Shown: positions 1 to 8,539, counted from the first letter of the stretch. The stretch: DNA of 38,563 nt from an uncultured Lachnospiraceae bacterium (GCA_902767015.1 CACXFV010000064.1:1-38563), one strand, 5' to 3'. Notes: generated from the letters alone by a model not told the origin. Numbers and translations: made by a program.

Positions 1-78
1 GAGCATTAGCGATAGCACAAAGTGCTGATGATAATCAACATATCGGAAGAAATTATTAAAAAATGGAGGGTTTAACAA

Positions 79-618
79 ATGGATTTTACAGAATTAGTCG
101 CATCAAGAAGAAGTATCCGTGCCTATAAGGAAGGCACCAGCGTTGATCATGGTGTTATCACAGAGCTGATCAGATTTGCACAGCAGGCTCCATCATGGAA
201 GAATTCTCAGACAGGGCGCTATTATGTTGTGACATCACCGGACAAGCTTGCACAGTTTAAGGAGAAATGTTTACCGACATTTAACCAGAATAGCTGTAAA
301 AATGCACCGGCACTCATTATCTCAACCTTTGTCAAGACACGCTCCGGATTTACAAGAGAAGGTCAGGCTGAGAATGAACTTGGTGATGAATGGGGCGCCT
401 ACGATTTAGGACTGCAAAATGATCTCTTGATTTTAAAGGCAAGAGAGGAAGGTCTTGACACATTGATCATGGGAATCCGCGATGAAAAAGCCATCCGGGA
501 AATGCTGTCCATCCCTGATACAGAAGAGGTTGTTGCTGTTATCTCCCTAGGCTACAGAGATATTGAGCCGGAGATGCCAAAGAGAAAAGAAACAGAAGCT
601 ATCGTAAAGTTTTTCTAG
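79..618 (+). CDS. Nitroreductase family protein (FMN-dependent oxidoreductase)
   Basis: A 179-residue protein of the FMN-dependent nitroreductase fold, expected to be a cytoplasmic NAD(P)H oxidoreductase; the natural substrate cannot be read from sequence. The N-terminus carries the family hallmark RRSIRAY (residues 10-16), which in this family contacts the FMN phosphate. It is followed by the helix with APSWKNSQ (37-44) and a C-terminal MGIRDEKAIREML...VVAVISLGY block typical of small, single-domain nitroreductases. The length is normal for the short subgroup. The start is supported by GGAGGG at 65-70, eight bases before the ATG. The gene stands alone: it is followed by a convergent gene on the other strand, with only a modest hairpin between. 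Family assignment is secure, substrate unknown. Confidence 0.9.
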   Translation: MDFTELVASRRSIRAYKEGTSVDHGVITELIRFAQQAPSWKNSQTGRYYVVTSPDKLAQFKEKCLPTFNQNSCKNAPALIISTFVKTRSGFTREGQAENELGDEWGAYDLGLQNDLLILKAREEGLDTLIMGIRDEKAIREMLSIPDTEEVVAVISLGYRDIEPEMPKRKETEAIVKFF

Positions 619-661
619 ACATATCATTCCATCAGTGTGGCAATAGGCAATTCACTTATGC

Positions 662-695
662 GGGCTGTCGCGTTATAGAAATGAACCGACAGCTC
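662..695. terminator. Hairpin between convergent genes, possible terminator
   Basis: GGGCTGTCG (662-670) pairs with CGACAGCTC (687-695), with one G-T pair and a 16-base loop. It lies between the converging nitroreductase and response-regulator genes. There is no clear T-run directly after the stem on either strand, so a terminator role is only suggested by position. Confidence 0.35.
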
Positions 696-700
696 CATTG

Positions 701-1396
701 CTACATTTTCACTTTTTTATAAAAATATACCACCAGCTGTGTTCTGTCCCGCAGTTCTAATTTGTCAAGTATACTGCTCACATAATTCCTTACGGTTCCC
801 TCTGACAAAAACATTTTTGAGGCAATTTCCTTATTGTTATATCCTTCTGCCACAAGACAGATGACCTCATACTCCTTTTCAGTGATATTCCTGCCCTCAA
901 AGGTCTCATAATCAGAAGAATATTTTAGAACCTCTTCTTCTCCATCTCTGTCCTCGTAAGTATCTTCTTCCTGTGCTTCTTTTCCTATGTTGGGAATTTT
1001 ATCGATAATCTCTCCGCCGAATACACTCTGCCCCGAGTATACCGCATTGACAGCCGGTACTATTCCCTCAAAATCCTGCTTCAAAATATATCCTTTTGCA
1101 TGACATTTCAGCGCAGAAATAACATATTCATCATCAGAAAATGTGGTTAAAAATAATATTTTCGCGTCAGGATACTTTTTTGTAATCTCATATGCCGCCT
1201 CAATACCGGTTTTTCCTGCCATTCTGATATCTGATAAAAGGATATCCGGCAGAAGTTCTTCATATAATCTTACCGCATCCTCTCCATTTTTTCCGACTGC
1301 CACCACTTCAATATTCCCCGCCTCTAATATCATTTTCAGAGACATTAAAACAATATCATCGTCATCCACTATTACTATCTTCACTGTCTTCCTCAT
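701..1396 (-). CDS. LuxR/NarL-family response regulator
   Basis: A 231-residue DNA-binding response regulator. The receiver domain (about 5-122) has the acidic pocket DDDD at 11-14, the phospho-acceptor Asp56 in LLSDIRM, Thr84 in the FLTTF strand and Lys106 in GYILKQ. The C-terminal LuxR-type helix-turn-helix (about 170-225) has the typical EKEYEVICLVAEGYNNKEIA and SEGTVRNYVSSIL segments. An unusually long acidic linker of about 40 residues separates the domains. It is encoded 72 bp after the histidine kinase gene and surely forms a two-component pair with it. AAGGTGAT lies just before the ATG. The divergent ABC exporter is the obvious target. In architecture and neighbourhood it resembles LnrK (YfiK) of Bacillus; this is an inference from context and not from an alignment. 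Confidence 0.92.
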   Translation of the reverse strand: MRKTVKIVIVDDDDIVLMSLKMILEAGNIEVVAVGKNGEDAVRLYEELLPDILLSDIRMAGKTGIEAAYEITKKYPDAKILFLTTFSDDEYVISALKCHAKGYILKQDFEGIVPAVNAVYSGQSVFGGEIIDKIPNIGKEAQEEDTYEDRDGEEEVLKYSSDYETFEGRNITEKEYEVICLVAEGYNNKEIASKMFLSEGTVRNYVSSILDKLELRDRTQLVVYFYKKVKM

Positions 1397-1440
1397 TTCT
1401 GCGCATCACCTTATCAGTGATAGCGGTTCTACCTTCTGAT

Positions 1441-1464
1441 TCCTGTTCCGATTCCAGTTCCGAT
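1441..1464. repeat. Two tandem 12-bp repeats after the kinase stop codon
   Basis: TCCTGTTCCGAT (1441-1452) is followed directly by TCCAGTTCCGAT (1453-1464), one mismatch. A third, poorer copy precedes it. The repeat sits in the 72-bp spacer between the kinase stop codon (1469-1471) and the regulator start. No function is known. Confidence 0.6.
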
Positions 1465-1468
1465 TCCT

Positions 1469-2659
1469 CTAATTGGGATGATGATATAAAATCTTCGGAA
1501 CGCTGATAAATATTCTAAATCCCTTTTCATACGAAAAATGAATCAATCCATTCATCAATTTAACTCTGTCCTGCATATTGATAAGCCCTATGCCTGTTCC
1601 ATATTCTCTCTGCGCATCTGCATGGTACTGCTTTTTCCGAATCTCCATACCATTATCCTCAATTACCATCTGGTAATATTCCTCCAGCTCCCGCATGTAT
1701 ACATGCACCTCATCGCCATCACAGTATTTTACGATATTGTTGACTGCTTCCTTTAAAATTGTTAAAAAGGCATACTTAATATCCTTGTCCGCATCCATTG
1801 AAATATCGCACGCAAACTCTACCCTGAAGTTCCCCAAATCCCCCAATATCGCCCTTGCCGCCTTGTCAATGTCAAAACTCTCCTTATGAAGATCATGTAC
1901 ACTTTCCCTTACACTGTTCATTGCCTCATCAAGGGTATCTCTTACGGGGGTGAGCAGCTTTTTGACCTGATTATCTTTGCTGACAGCCATAATCGCACCC
2001 ACCTGGAGGATGGAACGGGATAAAAGATGTCCCACATTATCATGAATCTCTCTGGCAATCCTGTTTCTTTCACTTAAGACAGCGATTCTCACCTCTTTGT
2101 CCTGATGATTGCGAAGTGACTTATTTTTTTCTTCAAGCAGATAAGTCATCTCCCAACTGTCATCCCTGAAACGTTTCATCGACTTCGAAAGTATCTTATT
2201 AGACTTTGACTTAAAAGCCATATCAACAGAGAGTACCAGAAATAGTAAAAACAGTATGTAATCAATAGCTTGAAAATTGACAACAGAGATTTTCAAAATG
2301 CCATATAACTTCTGATGGTGATAGATATCATAGAAATCACACAGCATAATAGCCACTGTAAATGCCATAAAATATCGGATATCCCTCTTATTGTCGTAAT
2401 ATTTATAAATAAAAGCATAAAGAACCATGGGGATAAAGGGCGTAAATCCTGTGACAAAAAATGTGATAACCATCATCAGATAGTACAGGAATGACTCTAG
2501 TCTGCTCTGCCTCAAATCATGCGTTATATAAGTAATACACATCAGTATTCCCCCCAGAAGCATATAGACCACCTGCTGTTCCTTAATTCCACCGCTTCCG
2601 ATGATAAGGTAACCCATTGCCAATAAAATAACTCTGTCAATTAATGATATCATATACAT
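1469..2659 (-). CDS. Sensor histidine kinase, HisKA_3 type
   Basis: A 396-residue membrane histidine kinase. The N-terminal half (about 5-148) is a run of five or six hydrophobic segments with very short loops, so the sensor is intramembrane and not a periplasmic domain. A short coiled coil (about 165-195) leads to the HisKA_3 dimerisation helix with the phospho-acceptor His206 in ERNRIAREIHDNVGH. The ATPase domain shows the N box (ILKEAVNNIVKY, about 301-312) and a G2 box YGTGIGLINMQDR (353-365). The G1 box reads DNGMEI, lacking the second Gly of the usual DNGxG. Intramembrane-sensing kinases next to ABC-2 exporters usually respond to membrane-active antibiotics (DesK/LiaS/LnrJ group). A promoter lies 29-57 bp upstream; the ribosome site (AGAAAG) is weak. 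Confidence 0.92.
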   Translation of the reverse strand: MYMISLIDRVILLAMGYLIIGSGGIKEQQVVYMLLGGILMCITYITHDLRQSRLESFLYYLMMVITFFVTGFTPFIPMVLYAFIYKYYDNKRDIRYFMAFTVAIMLCDFYDIYHHQKLYGILKISVVNFQAIDYILFLLFLVLSVDMAFKSKSNKILSKSMKRFRDDSWEMTYLLEEKNKSLRNHQDKEVRIAVLSERNRIAREIHDNVGHLLSRSILQVGAIMAVSKDNQVKKLLTPVRDTLDEAMNSVRESVHDLHKESFDIDKAARAILGDLGNFRVEFACDISMDADKDIKYAFLTILKEAVNNIVKYCDGDEVHVYMRELEEYYQMVIEDNGMEIRKKQYHADAQREYGTGIGLINMQDRVKLMNGLIHFSYEKGFRIFISVPKILYHHPN

Positions 2660-2687
2660 TCGTTCTTTCTAAAACCTGAATATCCCA

Positions 2688-2716
2688 ATTATATGACGCA
2701 GTGCCAAAAAAGTCAC
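2688..2716 (-). promoter_or_regulatory. Sigma-A-type promoter of the kinase-regulator operon
   Basis: Read on the minus strand: -35 GTGACT (2711-2716), a 17-base spacer and a perfect -10 TATAAT (2688-2693). The expected transcript start is about 20 bases before the kinase ATG. Confidence 0.6.
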
Positions 2717-2828
2717 ATAACAATTACGCCTATATGAACCGGTGTATGACTTTTGTATCCAACACCATTATATTAGATTACGGACGGAAAAACAATATTA
2801 TTTTTATCTCTGTGTATATTGCAGGGAT

Positions 2829-2859
2829 AATCTGCGATACTGCCATTCATACGCAGATT
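2829..2859. repeat. Inverted repeat in the divergent control region
   Basis: AATCTGCG (2829-2836) and CGCAGATT (2852-2859) are perfect inverted arms separated by 15 bases. They lie between the kinase promoter and the exporter promoter and might bind a regulator or form a hairpin; neither is proven. Confidence 0.5.
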
Positions 2860-2891
2860 TATTACTATGGGGATGAAATGCCACATGAAAG

Positions 2892-2905
2892 ATGACAAAT
2901 GTCAT
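2892..2905. promoter_or_regulatory. Palindrome ATGACAAATGTCAT, candidate regulator site
   Basis: Perfect 5-base arms ATGAC/GTCAT with a 4-base centre, about 66 bases before the -10 of the exporter operon. LuxR-type response regulators bind as dimers to short inverted repeats, so this is the best candidate operator for the adjacent regulator. This is an inference from position and symmetry. Confidence 0.4.
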
Positions 2906-2970
2906 ATGAATTTACTTTTCAATATCAAAGAATATGATTATTTTCACTTAATTTTTTTAATGATACCTTA

Positions 2971-2976
2971 TATAAT
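2971..2976 (+). promoter_or_regulatory. -10 element of the ABC exporter operon, poor -35
   Basis: A perfect TATAAT lies 37 bases before the ATG of the ATPase gene. At the right distance upstream (2948-2953) only TTAATT is found, a poor -35. A promoter with a good -10 and poor -35 fits dependence on an activator such as the divergent response regulator. The ribosome site GGGAGG is at 2998-3003. Confidence 0.45.
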
Positions 2977-3012
2977 ACTACTTGATATAGTAATTTTGGG
3001 AGGTCAGAATAT

Positions 3013-4002
3013 ATGAGTAAAAAATCAAATCATGTAAATAGCAACTCAGCAGACTTAGACAGCAAAACTTCTGTCATTATCGTTGAAAATCTTGTCAAAA
3101 GATACAAAGAGCTGATTGCTCTGGATCACTTTAATCTTGATATAAAGGAGGGCGAAATCTTCGGTCTGTTAGGTCCGAATGGTTCAGGAAAAACCACTAC
3201 CATCAACTGTATTCTTGCCCTGCTTAAATATGACAAAGGAACAATAAAGGTATTGGGAAAAGAAATGAAGCCTGACAGCTATGACCTGAAAAGAAATATA
3301 GGAGTTGTCATGCAGAATGTTGCTGTATTTGACGAACTGACTGTATATGAAAACATTGATTATTTTTGTGGTCTGTACATAAAAGATAAATCCACCAAAA
3401 AGCAATATGTAGAAGATGCCATTAACTTTGTTGATCTTGATAAATTCCGGAAGTTTTATCCGAAAAAATTATCAGGCGGTCTGTTAAGACGTCTAAATAT
3501 TGCATGTGGTATTGTACACAAACCAAAGCTTATCTTTATGGACGAGCCGACAGTTGCCGTAGATCCCCAAAGCCGTAATAATATTCTTGAAGGTATCGTA
3601 AAACTCAACGAACAGGGAGCAACCATCGTTTACACCTCACACTATATGGAGGAGGTAGAGCAAATCTGTACCAGAATATCCATCATGGATAAAGGAAAGA
3701 ATATCACCATAGGTTCTGCACCGGAACTGAAAAAAATGATTAAAAATACGGAAACTATCAGCATTGAACTTCTGGACATTCCTGAAGCGGTATTGGAGAA
3801 AATAAAGAATATCAACCATATATACAAAACAGAATATATCGACAATACCTTAAAGCTTTATTTTAGTGGCGGCAGGCATAATCTGATTAATGTTTTGGAT
3901 TTGTTAAAGAAGGAAGACCTGCATTTTGGTCAGGTATATTCACAGCTTCCGACTCTCAATGACGTATTTCTTGAACTTACCGGCAAGGAATTACGTGATT
4001 AA
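3013..4002 (+). CDS. ABC transporter ATP-binding protein, LnrL/NatA-like drug exporter
   Basis: The 329-residue nucleotide-binding subunit of an ABC-2 type exporter, acting at the inner face of the membrane with the two following permeases. Walker A is GPNGSGKT (54-61), the Q loop has Gln101, the signature is LSGGLLRR (153-160), Walker B is LIFMDE (173-178) and the switch His is His210 in YTSHYMEE. The D-loop region reads PTVAVDPQSRN, with Val-Ala in place of the common Gly-Leu pair. The C-terminal 100 residues form the extra domain seen in drug and antibiotic exporters. A run of about 20 residues with many Ser and Asn precedes the domain. The sequence type plus the neighbouring kinase, regulator and two ABC-2 permeases match the Bacillus LnrJKLMN (YfiJKLMN) linearmycin resistance set. 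The actual substrate is unknown. Confidence 0.93.
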   Translation: MSKKSNHVNSNSADLDSKTSVIIVENLVKRYKELIALDHFNLDIKEGEIFGLLGPNGSGKTTTINCILALLKYDKGTIKVLGKEMKPDSYDLKRNIGVVMQNVAVFDELTVYENIDYFCGLYIKDKSTKKQYVEDAINFVDLDKFRKFYPKKLSGGLLRRLNIACGIVHKPKLIFMDEPTVAVDPQSRNNILEGIVKLNEQGATIVYTSHYMEEVEQICTRISIMDKGKNITIGSAPELKKMIKNTETISIELLDIPEAVLEKIKNINHIYKTEYIDNTLKLYFSGGRHNLINVLDLLKKEDLHFGQVYSQLPTLNDVFLELTGKELRD

Positions 4003-4101
4003 ACTTATTTGACTGCTTAAAAAATCTTTAAGAAAGGAAACGTATCTGTCTTTACATGGAGAATGATAATACATGGAAAATAGGATACACGGACAGAGCT
4101 T

Positions 4102-5235
4102 ATGTTTGTTCATTTATATCAATACAGGTTAAAAACCATTATACGTTCTAAAGAAGAGTTTTTCTGGATTCTTCTCTTCCCGATTCTTCTTGGAACCTTC
4201 TTTTATGTTGCTTTTAGCAATATATCAAAAAGTACGGAAAATTTCAGTACCATTCCGGTGGCTGTTGCCTTAGATGATGAGGATACTTTTTTTCAATCAT
4301 ATCTGGATGCTTTATCCGGTGATGCCTCTTCTATTCTCGAAATTACCTATACAGATGATGAAGAAGCAGAACAATTGTTAAAAAATGAGAAGGTGACAGG
4401 AATCATTACCTCTCAAAATGGTGAGGTCACACTGACCATCTCACAATCAGGAATTTATCAGAGTATTTTAAAGGAAATTGTTGACGGATATATTCAATCC
4501 TATGATGTTATTCATTCCGTTGACTTATCTGATAACAGCAAGCTTGAGCTGGTGCTTTCTAAGCTCTCCTCGAATCAGGACTATATTCGCAATCTTGATT
4601 TTACAAATGGTAATACTGATATTTTTGTAGATTATTATTATTCACTGATTGCGATGGCATGTCTCTTTGCTGCCTTTTCAGGTCAAAGCTGCGCCGACGG
4701 CATTCTTGCCAATCTCTCACCACAGGGTATGCGAAAATGTCTGTCTCCTGTACACAGAATGACCATGATACTGGCAGATATTACTGCCAGCTGTACCTTC
4801 CCGATTATCGCCAATGTCGCTGTCATTATCTACTTAAGCTATATACTCAAGGTGAATCTTGGCGGAAGTATGCCACTTATTTTTGCAACCTCTGTATTAG
4901 GTACTATAATAGGTGTCACGGTCGGATTATGCGTAGGCTCCATCTACAAAATTAAAAAGGAAGCAAAAATTGGTCTTCTCTCAGCCCTCTCTCTGTTTTC
5001 CAGCTTTTTAAGCGGACTTATGGTGGGTGGCATCAAATATGACATTGAAAAACATGCACCATTCATCAACAAGCTGAATCCGGCAACCGTGATTACGGAT
5101 GCACTGTATAGTCTGAATATCTATGACACCTATGAAAAATATATCACCTGTATGATCATTCTTGCCGTTATGAGTGTGGTACTTTGCATGATCAGTTATT
5201 TTATGATAAGGAGGGAATACTATGCAGACCTTTAA
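4102..5235 (+). CDS. ABC-2 type permease, first of two
   Basis: A 377-residue membrane subunit with the ABC-2 layout: a short cytoplasmic start (YQYRLKTIIRSKEEFFW), one transmembrane helix at about 20-40, a long extracellular region to about 180, then five hydrophobic helices to the C-terminus. The large outer domain is typical of the LnrM/LnrN and YhgE-related exporter permeases. It follows the ATPase gene by 99 bp; the spacer has no clear terminator, so the genes are probably cotranscribed. The ribosome site before this ATG is weak; no better in-frame start was found upstream. It overlaps the next permease gene by 14 bp, which suggests translational coupling and a heteromeric permease pair. 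Confidence 0.9.
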   Translation: MFVHLYQYRLKTIIRSKEEFFWILLFPILLGTFFYVAFSNISKSTENFSTIPVAVALDDEDTFFQSYLDALSGDASSILEITYTDDEEAEQLLKNEKVTGIITSQNGEVTLTISQSGIYQSILKEIVDGYIQSYDVIHSVDLSDNSKLELVLSKLSSNQDYIRNLDFTNGNTDIFVDYYYSLIAMACLFAAFSGQSCADGILANLSPQGMRKCLSPVHRMTMILADITASCTFPIIANVAVIIYLSYILKVNLGGSMPLIFATSVLGTIIGVTVGLCVGSIYKIKKEAKIGLLSALSLFSSFLSGLMVGGIKYDIEKHAPFINKLNPATVITDALYSLNIYDTYEKYITCMIILAVMSVVLCMISYFMIRREYYADL

Positions 5236-6433
5236 AACATATTTCAGAATCTCCAAAAAATATCTTCAGGGATTTTTTATCTATGTACCGATATTTTTTG
5301 TCATTATGATGCTAATGGTAAATCAGCAGACTGAAAAAACAGAAACTAAGTTTTCGACCTCCAGTATAAAAATATCCATCTTTGATCATGATCATTCTAC
5401 ACTCAGCAAATCTCTAGCTGATTATCTCGGTGAGCATCACAAACTTATCGATATCAAAGAAGATATGGATACTATAAGAGATGAAATCTACCAGCGAAAT
5501 ATTGATTATATCCTTGTGATTCCGGAAGGTTATGAGAATTATATCAATGCCTGTGCTCAATCGCCATCTGCAGAAAACACGGATTCCTTCACAAATGATG
5601 CTAATACCACGGATGATAGGATGCTGGTAACTTATAAAATTCCTAATTCCCGCTTTGCTGCTTTTGCAGACTCGCAGATTAATAAATATATGAAAATTTA
5701 TTCTACATACATCTCTGCAGGTGCGGATAGGGAAGAGGCTGCCACAAAGACAATCTCCACCATGTCTGAGGAGACGACGGTAACAATTCAGGCCTCTGAA
5801 AAAGAGGCAATATCTTATGTGCATATCTTTTATACCTATATGACATATATATTGATTTCCGTGGTGACCCTATGTATCTCCCCTATTCTTATATTGTTTA
5901 ATGAGAACAAAATTAAGAGCAGACTAAATGTCAGCAGTGTTTCGCCATTGAAGATTAACCTACAGCTTGCGCTCGCATCATTGATTTATACATTTGGAAT
6001 CACGTTGCTGTTTATTCTTACCTCCTTTGTCTTGTTTAAGGACGAGATGGTTTTTGACAAAACCATACTGAGAATTGCCAATGCCGCTGTCTATGCATTA
6101 ATCTGTCTGTCTCTGACATTTCTCCTTGCGACCTGTCTGGCGAAGCAGAATATGTTATCGGCCATTGTCAATCTAATCGGTCTTGGACAAAGCTTTATCT
6201 GCGGTGTATTCGTTGATCGTGCACTGATGTCAAAGGTTGTCCTTGCATTTGGAAGAGTGTTTCCTGCATACTGGTATGTGAATATTGAAGAAGAGCTAAA
6301 TAAATATAAGCATATCACAGACTTTACCGATTCTTCACGTCACACAGTGATATATGGCTTTATTATCGAAATATTATTTGCCGTTATATTATTTATGATT
6401 GGTCTTGTAATCAATAAGAATAAGAAAAACTGA
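5222..6433 (+). CDS. ABC-2 type permease, second of two
   Basis: A 403-residue ABC-2 permease of the same layout as its upstream partner: one helix near residues 18-35, a large extracellular domain (about 36-200), and six hydrophobic segments from about 205 to 400. The start is fixed by AAGGAGGG at 5208-5214 inside the end of the preceding gene, seven bases before the ATG. The two permeases probably form a heterodimer served by the single ATPase, as in LnrLMN. It is the last gene of the exporter operon; a strong hairpin follows about 90 bp later. Confidence 0.9.
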   Translation: MQTFKTYFRISKKYLQGFFIYVPIFFVIMMLMVNQQTEKTETKFSTSSIKISIFDHDHSTLSKSLADYLGEHHKLIDIKEDMDTIRDEIYQRNIDYILVIPEGYENYINACAQSPSAENTDSFTNDANTTDDRMLVTYKIPNSRFAAFADSQINKYMKIYSTYISAGADREEAATKTISTMSEETTVTIQASEKEAISYVHIFYTYMTYILISVVTLCISPILILFNENKIKSRLNVSSVSPLKINLQLALASLIYTFGITLLFILTSFVLFKDEMVFDKTILRIANAAVYALICLSLTFLLATCLAKQNMLSAIVNLIGLGQSFICGVFVDRALMSKVVLAFGRVFPAYWYVNIEEELNKYKHITDFTDSSRHTVIYGFIIEILFAVILFMIGLVINKNKKN

Positions 6434-6486
6434 TATTATCAATAGCTTTCAATAGCTGTTACCCCTACAACTAAAGTAAATACGTA

Positions 6487-6511
6487 ACTGTTCAGCCATA
6501 AGTTGAACAGT
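6487..6511. repeat. Small hairpin after the exporter operon
   Basis: ACTGTTCA (6487-6494) pairs with TGAACAGT (6504-6511) across a 9-base loop. It lies directly ahead of the larger terminator hairpin and may strengthen it or be a processing site. Confidence 0.4.
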
Positions 6512-6525
6512 GACACACATAATAA

Positions 6526-6567
6526 GCCTCCTATTCTTTGGATATCTGTTCATCCGGAATAGGAGGC
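6526..6567. terminator. Bidirectional terminator between exporter and VanW genes
   Basis: GCCTCCTATTC (6526-6536) pairs perfectly with GAATAGGAGGC (6557-6567) across a 20-base loop. It lies between two convergent genes and is followed on both strands by T-rich but interrupted sequence, so it probably serves both. Confidence 0.7.
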
Positions 6568-6623
6568 TCATTTACTCTTTATTACTCTGTCTGATTCCTT
6601 TATCTACTTTAAAAGGCTTACAT

Positions 6624-8288
6624 TTATTCTATCTCTAATGCTTCCGTCGTAGGCTGCTCCGGTTCTACGGGCTGTGTAACAGGCTGTGTGGTTGACGGTG
6701 CTACTGTTGTAGGTTGTGTGGTCGGTACTTGTCTGGTAGTTGTCTGTTCCTGCGTGGTAGCTCTCTCTGTAGACCTCTGTGTTGTTGTCGCCCGATTTGA
6801 TGTCGTCTGTCTCTGTGCGGTAGCCCTCTCTGTAGACTTCTGCGTCGTTGTCGGTGTCTGAACAGTCTGTGCTGCCGGTACTGTCAGCTGCTGGGTTGTC
6901 TGCGGCTGTTGCATCTCAGTCATTACCTCCTCCGAAGTGGTCTCGCCTGAAATCTGTACCGTCTCCGGCTGCTGTGGCTCTTGGCCTGGCTTTGTCTGTG
7001 CAACACGGCTTCCCGTATAGCCGCCTCCGTTACTGTAAGTACTTGAATTAACAACACTTTCACTTTGAAGAACACCGTCTACATATACTCTCTTTACCAA
7101 CTGTGACTTATAATATGAGGAACCAGAACTGACTCTCTGGCTTGAATACTGCACACTTCTATTCTCCGGTCTTGTCTCAACACCATAGATATTAAATGTA
7201 AGTCTTCCGGCACCATAGATACCCTCAATATAAATCGGTGTATCGGTGTTATTCCTAATCTTCAAATCCTTCCATGTTCCTGCAAGCGCTGCATCCATGG
7301 ACAACGGAACGTATCCTACCGTCATCGAATGACAGGCTCTCTCCACAATATCAAGTTCGGCATTAAGTGCTGCATTGTAAAGTGTTGTAGAAACCTGACA
7401 TATACCACCGCCAAGGGAATTTTCAACTCTTCCGTTTACATAGGTTCCACCTTCATACCATCCGTTTGCCGGTGTCCATGGTTCCAGATAGGAATTAACG
7501 GAAATCGTCTCTCCCACACCTACGGTAATACCGTTTAACAGATTAATACCATTTTCAAGGTTTTTATTTCTGCTGTAATTAGCGGAGCTTGCGGAAAAGC
7601 TTGTAGAAAAGGTTCCTATCATATCCTTAACCTTTGCACAATCTGCGCTGGTAGATGTCGGTAAATCCTCCACCATCTTTAACGTTCTCTCTGCCTCATT
7701 TCCATCCCACTGATTCAAAAGATAATCATGTATATCACTGACACCAGACTCGATGTCAACTCTCTTACCTTTTGCTTCAGGACTGATATCAAAATTATCT
7801 CCATTCTTCGTAAGAGTGGCATTTACATGAGGTACATTATATACCGAACAACGCTCTCTGAGAGTTGCTTCCATTACCTCATCGTCCACATCCATGTCAA
7901 AGTCATATCTGACACCCTTCTTAGCGACATCCTTCCCATACTTATAGCGCTCGATTACATTTCCCTCATGGCAATACTGTACCGCTTCATCTATAATCTC
8001 CTTATTCTTCCAATAGTAACCTAAATCTCCTGCTGTAACATCTACTTCATTGCCGTCCACCTCAAGTCTGATTATCTTTGACGTAAAAGTAGTCACATAC
8101 TCATTAGCGCTATTCCTGAGCTCCTCTTCTGTCATTCCGCTTGCATCAATGTCACCAACAGTGATACCGGAAGGTATCTTCTTATCCGCTGCGAAGGAAT
8201 CTGTACTGAAAAATAACAGAAGAACTGAAATTGAAATCACATAAAAGCACACTTTTCCCATAAACCTTGTATTCATTCTGTCAATCAT
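6624..8288 (-). CDS. Secreted VanW-domain protein with Thr/Gln/Pro-rich tail
   Basis: About 554 residues, exported: a charged start is followed by a hydrophobic core (FYVISISVLLLFF) and likely cleavage near SFAAD. A peptidoglycan-binding-like region (about 70-215) precedes the VanW domain (about 230-370), recognised by SLGGGICQVSTTLYNAAL and the later CHSMTVGYVPLSMDAAL. VanW proteins are common wall-associated proteins of unknown chemistry; the name does not imply vancomycin resistance. The last 120 residues are low-complexity Thr, Gln and Pro, including two copies of a 21-residue unit with STERAT, probably a wall-spanning spacer. The start is uncertain: the frame is open to a TTG at 8318; the ATG at 8288 was chosen because GGTG lies six bases before it. 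A monocistronic gene. Confidence 0.85.
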   Translation of the reverse strand: MIDRMNTRFMGKVCFYVISISVLLLFFSTDSFAADKKIPSGITVGDIDASGMTEEELRNSANEYVTTFTSKIIRLEVDGNEVDVTAGDLGYYWKNKEIIDEAVQYCHEGNVIERYKYGKDVAKKGVRYDFDMDVDDEVMEATLRERCSVYNVPHVNATLTKNGDNFDISPEAKGKRVDIESGVSDIHDYLLNQWDGNEAERTLKMVEDLPTSTSADCAKVKDMIGTFSTSFSASSANYSRNKNLENGINLLNGITVGVGETISVNSYLEPWTPANGWYEGGTYVNGRVENSLGGGICQVSTTLYNAALNAELDIVERACHSMTVGYVPLSMDAALAGTWKDLKIRNNTDTPIYIEGIYGAGRLTFNIYGVETRPENRSVQYSSQRVSSGSSYYKSQLVKRVYVDGVLQSESVVNSSTYSNGGGYTGSRVAQTKPGQEPQQPETVQISGETTSEEVMTEMQQPQTTQQLTVPAAQTVQTPTTTQKSTERATAQRQTTSNRATTTQRSTERATTQEQTTTRQVPTTQPTTVAPSTTQPVTQPVEPEQPTTEALEIE

Positions 8289-8510
8289 CACTAACACCAT
8301 GCATGTACTGCCATACAATTACGAATTGTGTGAAAGAAAACGGCAGTGCAATACTCCTTTCTAAAGATTTTCTTACGCCATCAACCACTGCTGATATCTG
8401 CATATCATCATAAAATCATAATAATGCTTCAACTGTAGTTATGAACCATCTTTCACATTTATCTTTACTTAGTTAATCTTATCATAAAAATCGGTATATT
8501 ATCCCGACCT

Positions 8511-8539
8511 ATTATATAGTTATAGCACATTTTTTTTAA
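8511..8539 (-). promoter_or_regulatory. Possible promoter of the VanW gene
   Basis: On the minus strand, TTAAAA (8534-8539), a 17-base spacer and a perfect TATAAT (8511-8516). It would leave a leader of more than 200 bases. The leader (8289-8505) is AT-rich and no known riboswitch was recognised in it. Confidence 0.35.

Noticed and set aside
2701-2895. 64-codon open frame upstream of the exporter genes
   Set aside because: No ribosome site; it lies over the divergent promoter region and starts within the kinase promoter.
6624-8288. Vancomycin resistance through VanW
   Set aside because: No vanH/A/X ligase-dehydrogenase-dipeptidase genes are nearby; VanW domains are common in sensitive Firmicutes.
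8319-8505. Riboswitch in the long leader of the VanW gene
   Set aside because: No conserved core of a known riboswitch class was recognised, and the promoter position is itself uncertain.
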